NCBI RefSeq assembly: GCF_023718305.1 | Contig: NZ_QEYO01000025.1 | Location: 1 to 48,065 of the forward strand | DNA: 48,065 bases | Direction: 5' to 3' | Source: Gramella sp. AN32 | GTDB taxonomy: Bacteria; Bacteroidota; Bacteroidia; Flavobacteriales; Flavobacteriaceae | Part shown: positions 1 through 8,108 of the stretch, piece after piece | Numbering within the stretch: the stretch's first letter is position 1 | Layout of the letters: every line of letters starts with the position of its first letter | Notes under the pieces: model-generated | The model's input: only the letters and a program-made list of their open reading frames with translations | Database searches by the model: none | What the model was told of the DNA's origin: nothing | Position numbers and translations under genes: made by a program

Positions 1-126
1 TAACTGATAACTGATAACTGATAACTGATAACTGATAACTGATAACTGATAACTGATAACTGATAACTGATAACTGATAACTGATAACTGATAACTGATA
101 ACTGATAACTGATAACTGATAACTGA
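1..126. repeat. Perfect heptamer tandem array (TAACTGA) x18
   Basis: Eighteen perfect copies of the 7-bp unit TAACTGA run from the first base to 4 bp before the pyrF start codon. Because 7 is not a multiple of 3, every forward frame cycles through the same seven codons and meets TAA and TGA every 21 bp. The reverse strand has no stop in any frame. The same unit closes the window at its other end. The left boundary is not visible, so the true array may be longer. Confidence 0.97.
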
Positions 127-129
127 TCA

Positions 130-951
130 ATGACTTCACAGGAACTTACCGAACAAATTTTCAAGAAAAAGTCATTTTTATGTATAGGCCTGGATACAGA
201 CCTGGAGAAAATTCCAACCTACCTATTAACTGAAGAAAATCCTATCTTCAGTTTTAATAAAGCAATTATTGATGCTACGCATGAATTTTGCGTTGCCTAT
301 AAACCCAATATCGCCTTTTACGAAGCGGCTGGGGAAAAAGGCTGGACGGCCCTTCGCAAAACTATCCAGTATTTACATGAGAAACATCCGGATATTTATA
401 CGATTGCCGATGCCAAACGCGGCGATATTGGCAATACTTCCCGTATGTATGCGAAAGCGTTTTTTGAAGATCTGGGCTTTGATAGTATAACGGTTGCGCC
501 ATATATGGGTAAAGACAGCGTAGAGCCCTTTCTGGAATTTGAAAACAGGCACACGATTTTACTGGCTTTAACATCTAATGAAGGAGCATTTGACTTTCAG
601 ACTTTAAAGTCTAACGGAGAGGATATTTATAAAAAAGTAATTAAAACTTCCCGAAAATGGAAAAATTCTGAGAACCTGATGTATGTAATTGGTGCCACTA
701 AGGCAGAATATCTTCAGGAAATTAGAAAAATTATTCCCGATAGTTTTCTTTTGGTGCCTGGAGTAGGTGCGCAGGGAGGAAGTCTTGAAGATGTTTGCAA
801 ATACGGAATGACTAAAAATGTTGGTTTGCTGGTGAATTCTTCCAGGAAAATAATCTATGCTTCCCAATCTTCAAATTTTGCTGAAATTGCCGCGGCTAAG
901 GCATCTTCCATACAGGCTTTAATGCAACAGGAACTGGAGAAAATCCAATAA
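130..951 (+). CDS. pyrF: Orotidine 5'-phosphate decarboxylase
   Basis: Last step of de novo pyrimidine synthesis: decarboxylates OMP to UMP in the cytoplasm. The protein has 273 residues, the size of the longer OMP decarboxylase type found in Bacteroidota rather than the about 230-residue E. coli type. Visible active-site residues are Lys58 in YKPN and the Asp-x-Lys-x-x-Asp motif DAKRGDIGNTS at residues 94-104; the C-terminal VPGVGAQGG phosphate-binding loop is intact. The ATG lies 3 bp after the heptamer array, so no ordinary promoter or ribosome-binding site is visible; either transcription comes from beyond the window or the array carries the leader. The next gene starts 5 bp downstream, suggesting cotranscription. 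Confidence 0.96.
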   Translation: MTSQELTEQIFKKKSFLCIGLDTDLEKIPTYLLTEENPIFSFNKAIIDATHEFCVAYKPNIAFYEAAGEKGWTALRKTIQYLHEKHPDIYTIADAKRGDIGNTSRMYAKAFFEDLGFDSITVAPYMGKDSVEPFLEFENRHTILLALTSNEGAFDFQTLKSNGEDIYKKVIKTSRKWKNSENLMYVIGATKAEYLQEIRKIIPDSFLLVPGVGAQGGSLEDVCKYGMTKNVGLLVNSSRKIIYASQSSNFAEIAAAKASSIQALMQQELEKIQ

Positions 952-956
952 AGAGT

Positions 957-1721
957 ATGATTATTCAGGACCAGTTAGGTAGGAAGGTTGAACTGGATAA
1001 AGTTCCTGAACGGATTATTTCCCTCGTTCCCAGCCAGACTGAACTCTTAGTGGATCTGGGATTAATAGATCAAATCGTTGGGATTACAAATTTTTGTGTT
1101 CATCCTAAAGAGTTGAAAAATATAAAAACTTCAGTAGGGGGTACAAAAAAAGTCAATTTTCGAAAAATACGAGATCTAAAGCCCGATATCTTTTTTTGTA
1201 ATAAGGAGGAAAACACTCCTGAAATGATTGAGGAATTACAAAAAATCGCCCCGGTTCATATTTCAGATGTATCTAATCTTAAAGAAGCCTATAAAATGAT
1301 TTCCCAGTATGGACATATATTTTCCAGGGAACTGGCGGCGCAGGAAATTATTGATACAATTGAGAAAAAGGTTCTAAAAATGAAAGAATTGAAAAGGCCA
1401 AGAAAACGAGTAGCCTATTTTATCTGGAAAAAGCCTTTTATGGTTGCCGGCAGAAATAATTTTATCGATGCAATGTTGGCATTAAATAATTTGGAAAACG
1501 TGATACAGAAATCCAGATATCCGGTGGTAGATCTCAAAGAATTGCCGCAAATAGATCTTTGCCTCCTTTCTACAGAACCATTTCCATTTTCAGAAAAGGA
1601 CAAAAAAAATTTCAACTCGCTAAATTGTCAAATTGAAATTGTAAATGGGGAATATTTTAGTTGGTACGGCAGTCGTCTAATAAAGGCGATGGATTATTTC
1701 AAAAATTTAAATATCCATTAA
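957..1721 (+). CDS. Helical-backbone metal receptor, cobalamin-binding BtuF-like protein
   Basis: This 254-residue protein has the two-lobed periplasmic-binding fold of the BtuF/FhuD class. The start (QDQLGRKVELDKVPERIISLVPSQTELL, residues 4-31 in part) is the conserved opening strand of the family, followed by the GITNFCVHP segment and the KPDIFF strand. There is no signal peptide or lipobox: the conserved domain begins almost at residue 1, so either the protein is cytoplasmic or export is lost. Members of this group are usually annotated as cobalamin or iron-siderophore binding. The B12 enzymes elsewhere in the window make cobalamin a reasonable guess, but the ligand is inferred. It lies 5 bp behind pyrF, and its 3' end overlaps the convergent small gene by 15 bp. 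Confidence 0.8.
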   Translation: MIIQDQLGRKVELDKVPERIISLVPSQTELLVDLGLIDQIVGITNFCVHPKELKNIKTSVGGTKKVNFRKIRDLKPDIFFCNKEENTPEMIEELQKIAPVHISDVSNLKEAYKMISQYGHIFSRELAAQEIIDTIEKKVLKMKELKRPRKRVAYFIWKKPFMVAGRNNFIDAMLALNNLENVIQKSRYPVVDLKELPQIDLCLLSTEPFPFSEKDKKNFNSLNCQIEIVNGEYFSWYGSRLIKAMDYFKNLNIH

Positions 1722-1889
1722 ACTGCACTGCATCCTCTGAAGTTCCTGTTTAATTTTGCAAGCTCTTTCATGCAATTTTTCACTCTCCTCTTTATTCAAT
1801 AAAGCTGCTTTATATGATCTAAACATCAAACGCGAATATTTTTCGCATAATAACTCCTCGCGGCTTTTATTCTCAAAAATTCTAAACAT
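1707..1889 (-). CDS. Small Lacal_2735-type protein
   Basis: A 60-residue charged helical protein beginning MFRIFENKSREELLCEKY. It resembles the small flavobacterial Lacal_2735 family, whose members begin MF-x-LF-x-K and carry a KL-x-x-KY-x-x-L-x-x-ES-like helix. I chose the ATG at 1889 because it gives the family-like N-terminus; an ATG at 1910 would add seven residues. A -7-like box (TACATTTG) on this strand at 1929-1936 would give a leader of about 30 nt. Function unknown. The 3' end overlaps the BtuF-like gene by 15 bp. Confidence 0.65.
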   Translation of the reverse strand: MFRIFENKSREELLCEKYSRLMFRSYKAALLNKEESEKLHERACKIKQELQRMQCSLMDI

Positions 1890-1928
1890 TTGTGTATTTA
1901 TTATTCTCACTTCATTTTCCTACAACTA

Positions 1929-1936
1929 CAAATGTA
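1929..1936 (-). promoter_or_regulatory. Candidate -7 box for the Lacal_2735-type gene
   Basis: The reverse strand reads TACATTTG, an exact match to the Bacteroidota -7 consensus TAnnTTTG, 40 bp upstream of the ATG. No TTG is seen at the usual -33 distance, so the call rests on one element. Confidence 0.4.
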
Positions 1937-1977
1937 TATTGTAATTGTGGAACTAAAGTTTAAAATCAAGTTAACAC

Positions 1978-2006
1978 TTACTTAAAAAACACTGTTTTTT
2001 AAGTAA
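1978..2006. terminator. 13-bp perfect hairpin, likely terminator
   Basis: A perfect 13-bp inverted repeat (TTACTTAAAAAAC / GTTTTTTAAGTAA) with a 3-nt loop sits just downstream of the 3' end of the DUF4197 gene (stop at 2045, minus strand). The stem is very AT-rich. The minus strand reads T-runs inside the stem, which fits a terminator of that gene. Confidence 0.5.
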
Positions 2007-2044
2007 AAACGTTAAAAAAACGGGTTTATTAATATTCGTACTAA

Positions 2045-2746
2045 TTAATCCTGCAATGAAAAGACCCGCTTTAGTAGATCTGTAGTTCGGGCTACTATGT
2101 TATTTCGGATCTCCTTTTCCTCTTCAGCGATCATAAAATAAACCCCCTTTAGGGCTTCATTTGTGACATAATCTGGTAAATCTGGATTTACCTTAGAAGT
2201 TAAGGGAAGTGTATTATATTTAGCAATAATATTGCTCCAAACCTCGGTGGCTCCCACTTTATTCAATGAATTGGTGATAATGGGATTGAATTTTTGATAA
2301 AGTGGTTGTTCCGTTTTTCCGGTTAAGTAAACAGTTGCCGAGTTATCTCCACCCAGTAGAATATTACGGGCATCAGTAAAAGTTATTCCCTTAACCGCAT
2401 CGGTAAAAATGGGTATAGCTTCCTGCACAGCGTCTTCGGCAGCACGGTTTAAAACTTTTAAACCTTCATCTGCCAGGGAACTTAAACCAACATCCCTTAA
2501 AGTTTTATCTACTTTTTGCAGTTCCGGTGGAAGGCCTATTCGAATCAATTCATTTTTAAAAAATCCATCCTGTTCAGCCAGTTTGGTGACTTCTTTTTCT
2601 ATCCCGAATTGTAAAGCCTGGCGTAATCCACTCCCAATTTCAGCATCGGTCACTCCGTAGGTTTGGGGCAGCTGTCCGGCGATGGTTTGTAATTCGGCAC
2701 AGGAGGACATGAGTAAAATGAGCCCAAGGGCGATGAACTTTTTCAT
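2045..2746 (-). CDS. DUF4197 family lipoprotein
   Basis: A 233-residue predicted lipoprotein. The N-terminus MKKFIALGLILLMSSCAELQ is a signal peptide with a lipobox ending in Cys16. The mature part matches the DUF4197 pattern: a helical GLRQALQFGIEKEV segment, then PPELQKVDKTLRDVGL, and the EEEKEIRNN...LLKRVF C-terminus that closes the family. Function of the family is unknown; envelope localisation follows from the lipobox. It is a single-gene unit, with a hairpin at 1978-2006 downstream and the IS200-type element upstream. Confidence 0.88.
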   Translation of the reverse strand: MKKFIALGLILLMSSCAELQTIAGQLPQTYGVTDAEIGSGLRQALQFGIEKEVTKLAEQDGFFKNELIRIGLPPELQKVDKTLRDVGLSSLADEGLKVLNRAAEDAVQEAIPIFTDAVKGITFTDARNILLGGDNSATVYLTGKTEQPLYQKFNPIITNSLNKVGATEVWSNIIAKYNTLPLTSKVNPDLPDYVTNEALKGVYFMIAEEEKEIRNNIVARTTDLLKRVFSLQD

Positions 2747-2841
2747 AATGAGTATTTTTCAAATATAAAGACTGAAAGTCTAAACATCCATTGCTAAAAG
2801 TTATATTAATACTAAAACAATCAGTTTTAATCAAAAGAATT

Positions 2842-2861
2842 CCCGGAGGCTCTGCCTCGGG
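2842..2861 (+). repeat. Left-end hairpin of the IS200-type element
   Basis: CCCGGAGGCTCTGCCTCGGG folds into an 8-bp stem with a TCT loop and one unpaired G in the 5' arm. IS200/IS605 elements carry such imperfect subterminal hairpins, which TnpA recognises as single-stranded DNA. It lies 30 bp upstream of the transposase ATG. Confidence 0.75.
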
Positions 2862-2891
2862 TGTCGCGTAAAGATATGTAGATTTGTGGAT

Positions 2892-3335
2892 ATGAGTGAG
2901 CATCTCCATAAGAGTCATAATAAAAGCTTGTTGTTGTACCATTTTGTTTGTCCAATAAAATATAGGCGTAGTGTTCTAACCGAATCGGTTTCAAAAACTT
3001 TCAAAGAGGTGTGTTTGGAGATAGAACAACGATATGAGATGAACTTTTTGGAAATAGGTCTTGATGGAAATCACGTACATTTTTTGATTCAAGGCGTTCC
3101 AAATGATGCTCCGAAACAAATTATCAGTGCAGTAAAAAGCATCACGGCAAAAGAAATTTTCAGGCTTCACCCTGAGGTAAAACAACAGCTTTGGGGCGGA
3201 AAATTTTGGACAAGTGGGTATTATGTCAATACTGTTGGACAATATGCCAATGAGGATGTCATAAAGAAGTATTTACAGAATCAGGGGAAATCGGATTACG
3301 AAAAGTTGCATTCAGGTCAACTACGGTTGTTCTGA
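2892..3335 (+). CDS. tnpA: IS200/IS605-family transposase TnpA (Y1 HUH)
   Basis: A 147-residue single-strand DNA transposase. The HUH metal-binding motif is His61-Val-His63 (HVHFLIQ) and the likely catalytic tyrosine is Tyr127 in KKYLQNQG. The length matches complete IS200-type TnpA (about 140-155 residues), so it appears intact. I use the ATG at 2892; an in-frame GTG at 2886 is possible. The C-terminus is closer to IS200 TnpA (YLQNQ) than to the YLHNNP motif of REP-associated RAYT enzymes. Flanking hairpins support mobility. Confidence 0.9.
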   Translation: MSEHLHKSHNKSLLLYHFVCPIKYRRSVLTESVSKTFKEVCLEIEQRYEMNFLEIGLDGNHVHFLIQGVPNDAPKQIISAVKSITAKEIFRLHPEVKQQLWGGKFWTSGYYVNTVGQYANEDVIKKYLQNQGKSDYEKLHSGQLRLF

Positions 3336-3342
3336 TTGGGAT

Positions 3343-3366
3343 ACCCCGATGGCTCTGCCTCGGGGT
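3343..3366 (+). repeat. Right-end hairpin of the IS200-type element
   Basis: A 10-bp stem (ACCCCGA-GGC / GCCTCGGGGT) with a TCT loop and one bulged T in the 5' arm, 7 bp after the transposase stop codon. The 3' arm and loop are shared with the left hairpin. A bulged base in the stem is a known recognition feature in this family. Confidence 0.75.
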
Positions 3367-3429
3367 AGTTCATTTATAGGTTGTTAGTATACTTTCCCCG
3401 AACAACCCCCGGGAAATTATATATGCCGA

Positions 3430-4281
3430 TTAGATAAAAACGATCGTTTTATTATTATAAACCAGCGTTTTGCGATCCAGATGAAGTTTAATTCCCCTGG
3501 CTAGTACGATCTTTTCCAGATCCCGGCCTTTTAAGATAAGGTCTTTTACTGAATGGCTATGCGAAATTCGGGTAATGTCCTGTTCAATAATAGGTCCGGC
3601 ATCAAGCTCTTCGGTTACATAATGACAGGTTGCTCCGATAATTTTCACGCCTCTTTTGTAAGCAAAATGATAAGGTTTTGCTCCCGCGAAGGCCGGTAGA
3701 AAGGAATGGTGAATATTGATAATTCCGTTAGGAAAGGTTTTGATCAGTCTTTCGGAAATAATTTGCATATAGCGAGCCAGAACAATAACGTCTATTTGAT
3801 TTTCTTTTAGCAGCTCCAGTTGCTGGGCTTCGGCTTCTTCCTTTTTACCTTTAATAACAGGAATATGATAAAATGGGATATCAAAACTTTTGGCAATTGG
3901 TTCTAGATCCGGATGGTTGCTTATGATCAATGGGATTTCTACATTTAACTCACCAGACCTGTACCTTCCCAGAATGTCATAGAGGCAATGCTCATACTTT
4001 GAAACGAAAACTGCCATTTTTAGCTTCGCTTTGGCTGGGAATAAATGCCAGGACATGTGATAAGGATCACCAATCCTATTCCTGAATTCATTTTTAAAAC
4101 TATCAGAATTTATTAGATTTTTGAATTCACATTCCAGCCGCATAAAAAAGATCTTATTTTCTACATCTACATATTGATCGATATAGATTATATTACCTTT
4201 ATTTTCATAAAAAAAAGAAGTGACTGCAGCTATAATCCCCGAGGTATCCGGGCAATGGATAAGCAATGTAATTTTAGACAT
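3430..4281 (-). CDS. purU: Formyltetrahydrofolate deformylase
   Basis: Hydrolyses 10-formyl-THF to THF and formate, balancing one-carbon units and supplying formate to PurT-type purine synthesis. The 283 residues show an N-terminal ACT domain (about 1-80; LLIHCPDTSGIIAAVTSFF) and a formyltransferase catalytic domain. Catalytic residues are visible as Asn189 and His191 in INIHHSFLPAFAG and Asp227 in ELDAGPIIEQD. The length fits the family. It is a single gene, divergent from icmF and 141 bp from it. Confidence 0.95.
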   Translation of the reverse strand: MSKITLLIHCPDTSGIIAAVTSFFYENKGNIIYIDQYVDVENKIFFMRLECEFKNLINSDSFKNEFRNRIGDPYHMSWHLFPAKAKLKMAVFVSKYEHCLYDILGRYRSGELNVEIPLIISNHPDLEPIAKSFDIPFYHIPVIKGKKEEAEAQQLELLKENQIDVIVLARYMQIISERLIKTFPNGIINIHHSFLPAFAGAKPYHFAYKRGVKIIGATCHYVTEELDAGPIIEQDITRISHSHSVKDLILKGRDLEKIVLARGIKLHLDRKTLVYNNKTIVFI

Positions 4282-4422
4282 GCAATGTGTTTTGCAGCCT
4301 AAAATTAAACATTTTCAGGTATTTGTGTAAGCCAGTGATTAATATTATACTATTCCTAAAGAAGACTGCTAACTTTTACAATTTTCGTAAATTGCAGCTC
4401 CAAAATTTAGACTCTATTAAAA

Positions 4423-7400
4423 ATGGAACAACAAACTCCCTATAAACCTAAAAATAAAATAAGAATTGTAACTGCAGCTTCCCTTTTTGACGGACATGAT
4501 GCAGCAATCAATATCATGCGGCGAATCATTCAGGCTACAGGCGTTGAGGTAATTCATTTAGGTCATGACCGCGGCGTGGAAGAAGTGGTGAATTGCGCTA
4601 TCCAGGAAGATGCCCAGGCGATCGCGATGACTTCCTATCAGGGCGGCCATAATGAGTATTTTAAATATATGTATGACCTGTTACATGAAAAAGGAGCGGG
4701 CCACATCAAAATCTTTGGAGGTGGGGGCGGAGTGATCCTTCCTGAAGAGATCCAGAAATTGATGGATTATGGAATTAATCGTATTTATGCTCCAGATGAT
4801 GGTAGGGAAATGGGGCTGCAGGGCATGATCAATGATATGATTAAAAGAGTGGATACTGAAGTTCCACCTCTTCAGGAACCAGATAAGGTTTCAGAAAATC
4901 TCAAAAATAAAAATGTAAATACCATTTCCAGACTTATTTCCCTGGCTGAAAACAGGCATGAAGAATTTTTAGAGTTTTTTCCCAAATTGGAAGAAACGAA
5001 AAAGGGGGAAACTCCTGTTCTGGGGATTACCGGAACCGGCGGGTCTGGAAAGTCAAGTCTGGTAGATGAGTTGGTGCGAAGATTTTTGGTAGATTTTCCT
5101 GAAAAGCATATTGGGATAGTTTCCGTAGATCCTTCTAAGAAAAAGACCGGTGGGGCCCTGTTAGGTGACAGGATTCGTATGAATTCTATCAATCACGAGC
5201 GGGTTTATATGCGTTCTCTGGCTACAAGACAGGCGAATCTGGCCCTGTCTAAATATGTAGCGGAAGCCGTTGATGTTTTAAAAGCTTCAGGATTTGATCT
5301 TATTATTTTGGAAACTTCCGGAATTGGTCAAAGCGATACCGAAATTTTAGATCATTCAGATGTATCATTATACGTAATGACCCCGGAATTTGGTGCAGCC
5401 ACTCAATTGGAAAAGATTGATATGCTTGATTTTGCAGATCTGGTAGCGATCAATAAATTCGACAAACGAGGGGCACAGGACGCATTGCGCGACGTGAAAA
5501 AGCAATACCAGCGCAACCACCAGTTATGGCATACCGATGCTAAGACACTTCCGGTTTTTGGGACTATTGCTTCCCAATTCAACGATCCCGGGATGAATAC
5601 GCTTTATAAGCATTTGATTGATGCGGTTGAAGAAAAAACAAAATCTGGCCTTTCTTCCACTTTCGAGATTTCGAAAGAAATGAGTGAAAAGATCTTTGTG
5701 ATCCCGCCAAAACGTACGCGTTATCTTTCAGAAATAGCTGAAAATAACCGGAGCTATGATGAAAAAGCGAATACTCAGGTTGAAGTTGCGCAACGACTTT
5801 ATGGAATTTATAAAACCATACTTTCTGTAGCTAATGTCACGTCAAGCGCAGTCGAGACGTCCCATCTTGAAAAAAATGGCCTGAATGCAGATGAAATTCT
5901 GAAACAGGTTCAGAATGATGAGAATGATGATTTTTTAAAGCTTCTTTTTGCTGAATTTGATAAAACCAAAATGGATCTTGACCCCTATAACTGGGAAATA
6001 ATTATTGGCTGGCAGGAAAAAGTGACTAAATACAGGGAGCCAGTCTATAGTTTTAAAGTACGCGATAAAGAGATCAAAATAAAAACGCATACCGAGTCTC
6101 TTTCCCATTCACAAATTCCCAAGGTAGCGCTGCCAAAATATAAAGCCTGGGGAGATATTCTTTTATGGTGCCTTCAGGAAAATGTACCGGGAGAATTTCC
6201 ATATACCGCCGGTCTTTATCCTTTTAAAAGAACCGGCGAAGATCCCACCAGGATGTTTGCCGGCGAAGGCGGACCCGAACGTACGAACAGGCGCTTTCAT
6301 TATGTAAGCCAGGGATTGCCTGCAAAACGTTTGTCTACGGCTTTTGATTCGGTGACGCTCTACGGAAACGATCCCGATCACCGCCCGGATATTTATGGTA
6401 AAATTGGTAATTCCGGAGTATCTATTTGCTGCCTGGATGATGCCAAGAAATTGTATTCCGGTTTTGACCTTGCCGATACGATGACTTCTGTGAGTATGAC
6501 CATAAATGGTCCTGCACCCATGTTGCTGGGATTCTTTATGAATGCAGCGATAGACCAGAACTGCGAAAAATATATCAAAGAAAACGGTCTTGAAGATAAA
6601 GTTGAAGCAAAGCTGAAGGAACTTTATGATGATAACGATATAGATCGTCCATCTTATAAAGGCGATCTTCCCGAAGGAAATAACGGTCTTGGGCTCATGC
6701 TCTTAGGATTGACCGGTGACCAAATCCTGCCGGAAGATGTTTATAAAAATATCAAAACGGAAACCATCAACGTAGTTCGGGGTACGGTTCAGGCTGATAT
6801 TCTAAAAGAAGATCAGGCGCAAAATACCTGTATTTTCTCTACTGAATTTGCCCTGAGATTAATGGGTGATGTTCAGGAATATTTTATTGAAGAAAAGGTA
6901 AGGAACTTTTATTCGGTTTCCATTTCAGGATATCATATTGCGGAAGCAGGGGCGAACCCAATTACCCAGCTGGCGTTTACGCTGGCGAACGGATTCACTT
7001 ACGTGGAATATTACCTGAGCCGGGGGATGGATATCAATAAATTCGGACCCAATTTATCCTTCTTCTTTTCTAACGGGGTAGATCCCGAATACGCGGTAAT
7101 TGGTCGTGTGGCCAGACGGATCTGGTCCAAGGCTTTAAAATATAAATATGGGGCGAATTCACGTGCTCAAATGCTGAAATATCATATTCAGACTTCTGGT
7201 AGATCGCTCCATGCCCAAGAGATCGATTTTAATGATATTAGAACAACGCTTCAGGCGCTCTACGCGATTTACGACAACTGTAATTCATTGCACACCAATG
7301 CGTATGATGAAGCGATCACCACTCCAACAGAAGCTTCCGTAAGAAGGGCTATGGCCATTCAACTGATCATCAATAAAGAATTGGGTCTTACCAAAAATGA

Positions 7401-7878
7401 AAACCCGATCCAGGGATCATTCATCATTGAAGAGCTTACAGATCTTGTGGAAGATGCTGTACTTACCGAATTTGATAGGATTACGGAAAGAGGCGGGGTT
7501 CTTGGGGCGATGGAAACCATGTATCAGCGGGGGAAGATCCAGGAAGAAAGCCTTTATTATGAAACATTGAAACATAATGGTGATTATCCTATTATTGGAG
7601 TAAATACGTTCTTAAGTTCTACCGGTTCTCCAACCGTGACGCCCGGAGAAGTAATCAGGGCTACAGAAGAAGAAAAAGAAGCTCAAATTAAAACGCTGGA
7701 AACCTTACATAAAGCGAAAGAATCAAAAGCCGAAGCGACTCTTGAGAAGATCAAGAAAGCAGCGGTGAATAATGAAAATCTTTTTGAGCAACTTATGGAA
7801 GCCACTAAAGTTTGTTCCCTGGGACAGATAACGCATGCCTTGTTTGAAGTAGGAGGGCAGTACAGAAGAAATATGTAA
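4423..7878 (+). CDS. icmF: Fused B12-dependent acyl-CoA mutase (isobutyryl-CoA mutase type)
   Basis: A 1151-residue three-part protein: an N-terminal B12-binding domain (residues 10-140, with DGHD at 23-26 supplying the base-off His25), a MeaB-like GTPase chaperone domain (Walker A GTGGSGKSS near residue 202) and a C-terminal acyl-CoA mutase domain (about 520-1151). This order defines IcmF, which interconverts isobutyryl- and n-butyryl-CoA and sometimes isovaleryl/pivalyl-CoA. Where methylmalonyl-CoA mutases carry TMY and VRNT, this protein has YPFKR (Phe601) and AQNT (Gln800), the pattern for substrates without a carboxylate. The glycine of the usual DxHxxG motif is Ala28. Residues about 471-499 look like a translated intergenic palindromic repeat (see the separate entry). 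Monocistronic; the 8065-8099 hairpin is a possible terminator. Confidence 0.93.
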   Translation: MEQQTPYKPKNKIRIVTAASLFDGHDAAINIMRRIIQATGVEVIHLGHDRGVEEVVNCAIQEDAQAIAMTSYQGGHNEYFKYMYDLLHEKGAGHIKIFGGGGGVILPEEIQKLMDYGINRIYAPDDGREMGLQGMINDMIKRVDTEVPPLQEPDKVSENLKNKNVNTISRLISLAENRHEEFLEFFPKLEETKKGETPVLGITGTGGSGKSSLVDELVRRFLVDFPEKHIGIVSVDPSKKKTGGALLGDRIRMNSINHERVYMRSLATRQANLALSKYVAEAVDVLKASGFDLIILETSGIGQSDTEILDHSDVSLYVMTPEFGAATQLEKIDMLDFADLVAINKFDKRGAQDALRDVKKQYQRNHQLWHTDAKTLPVFGTIASQFNDPGMNTLYKHLIDAVEEKTKSGLSSTFEISKEMSEKIFVIPPKRTRYLSEIAENNRSYDEKANTQVEVAQRLYGIYKTILSVANVTSSAVETSHLEKNGLNADEILKQVQNDENDDFLKLLFAEFDKTKMDLDPYNWEIIIGWQEKVTKYREPVYSFKVRDKEIKIKTHTESLSHSQIPKVALPKYKAWGDILLWCLQENVPGEFPYTAGLYPFKRTGEDPTRMFAGEGGPERTNRRFHYVSQGLPAKRLSTAFDSVTLYGNDPDHRPDIYGKIGNSGVSICCLDDAKKLYSGFDLADTMTSVSMTINGPAPMLLGFFMNAAIDQNCEKYIKENGLEDKVEAKLKELYDDNDIDRPSYKGDLPEGNNGLGLMLLGLTGDQILPEDVYKNIKTETINVVRGTVQADILKEDQAQNTCIFSTEFALRLMGDVQEYFIEEKVRNFYSVSISGYHIAEAGANPITQLAFTLANGFTYVEYYLSRGMDINKFGPNLSFFFSNGVDPEYAVIGRVARRIWSKALKYKYGANSRAQMLKYHIQTSGRSLHAQEIDFNDIRTTLQALYAIYDNCNSLHTNAYDEAITTPTEASVRRAMAIQLIINKELGLTKNENPIQGSFIIEELTDLVEDAVLTEFDRITERGGVLGAMETMYQRGKIQEESLYYETLKHNGDYPIIGVNTFLSSTGSPTVTPGEVIRATEEEKEAQIKTLETLHKAKESKAEATLEKIKKAAVNNENLFEQLMEATKVCSLGQITHALFEVGGQYRRNM
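5833..5919 (+). repeat. In-frame palindromic repeat inside icmF
   Basis: This stretch, encoding residues about 471-499, has the texture of a dispersed intergenic element. It contains GCGCAGTCGAGACGT, with ACGTC/GACGT arms (5839-5843 and 5856-5860), and a perfect 8-bp inverted repeat ATTCTGAA/TTCAGAAT with a 5-nt loop (5896-5916). It lies in the linker between the GTPase and mutase domains and keeps the frame open. The peptide, with its KQVQND motif, is typical of translated bacterial repeats. That it is a repeat rather than native linker is my inference from familiarity with such sequences. Confidence 0.6.
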
Positions 7879-7929
7879 GCAGAGAGCCAACTTTTTCTGC
7901 TTAAGCGGAAAAAGTTGTGCGAATCGCTT

Positions 7930-8053
7930 ATCCCGATAAGCGTAGCGATATCGGGATCTCTTTTTAATCAAGTATATGATAAGAAGTTGTGAGCAAAAAA
8001 ATCCGCCCTGAACGAAGTCGAAGGGTTTATCTCGATAAGCGCAGTGATATCGA
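7930..8053. repeat. Two palindromic units between icmF and the HNH-like gene
   Basis: The first unit is ATCCCGATA / TATCGGGAT at 7930-7957, with a 10-nt spacer AGCGTAGCGA. The second is CGATA / TATCG at 8033-8052, with spacer AGCGCAGTGA. The spacers are related, so these are two diverged copies of one dispersed palindrome. Between them lies CCTGAACGAAGTCGAAGGG, another repeat-like word. No gene is visible. Confidence 0.6.
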
Positions 8054-8064
8054 AGTTAATTTAT

Positions 8065-8104
8065 AAGACCTTGCAGGTTTTAAAAACCTGTAAGGTCTTT
8101 TTTT
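8065..8104. terminator. Bidirectional terminator hairpin
   Basis: A 17-bp stem (8065-8081 with 8083-8099, one G:T pair) followed by a T-run. It sits between two convergent genes, icmF and the HNH-like gene (stop at 8109), and could end both transcripts. The same GACCTTGCAGG-type palindrome is, to my knowledge, a common dispersed repeat in Bacteroidota. Confidence 0.7.
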
Positions 8105-8108
8105 AGTT

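Larger units (their letters stand above)
2842..3366 (+). mobile_element. IS200/IS605-family element (TnpA only)
   Basis: A single transposase gene is bracketed by two hairpins of the same orientation and nearly the same sequence (2842-2861 and 3343-3366). There is no tnpB accessory gene. The limits given are the hairpin limits; the true ends, with their cleavage sites, should lie slightly outside and cannot be fixed without an empty site. This family makes no target duplication and inserts by single-strand transfer, so direct repeats are not expected. Confidence 0.75.

Noticed and set aside
1..126. Regular repeats at the window end as a CRISPR array
   Set aside because: Units are 7 bp with no spacers, and no cas gene is present.
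2886..2891. GTG start for the transposase
   Set aside because: It adds only two residues to a protein whose ATG at 2892 gives a normal N-terminus.
2886..3335. REP-associated RAYT transposase
   Set aside because: The C-terminal tyrosine motif (YLQNQG) and size fit IS200-type TnpA; the solo hairpin keeps the question open but does not settle it.
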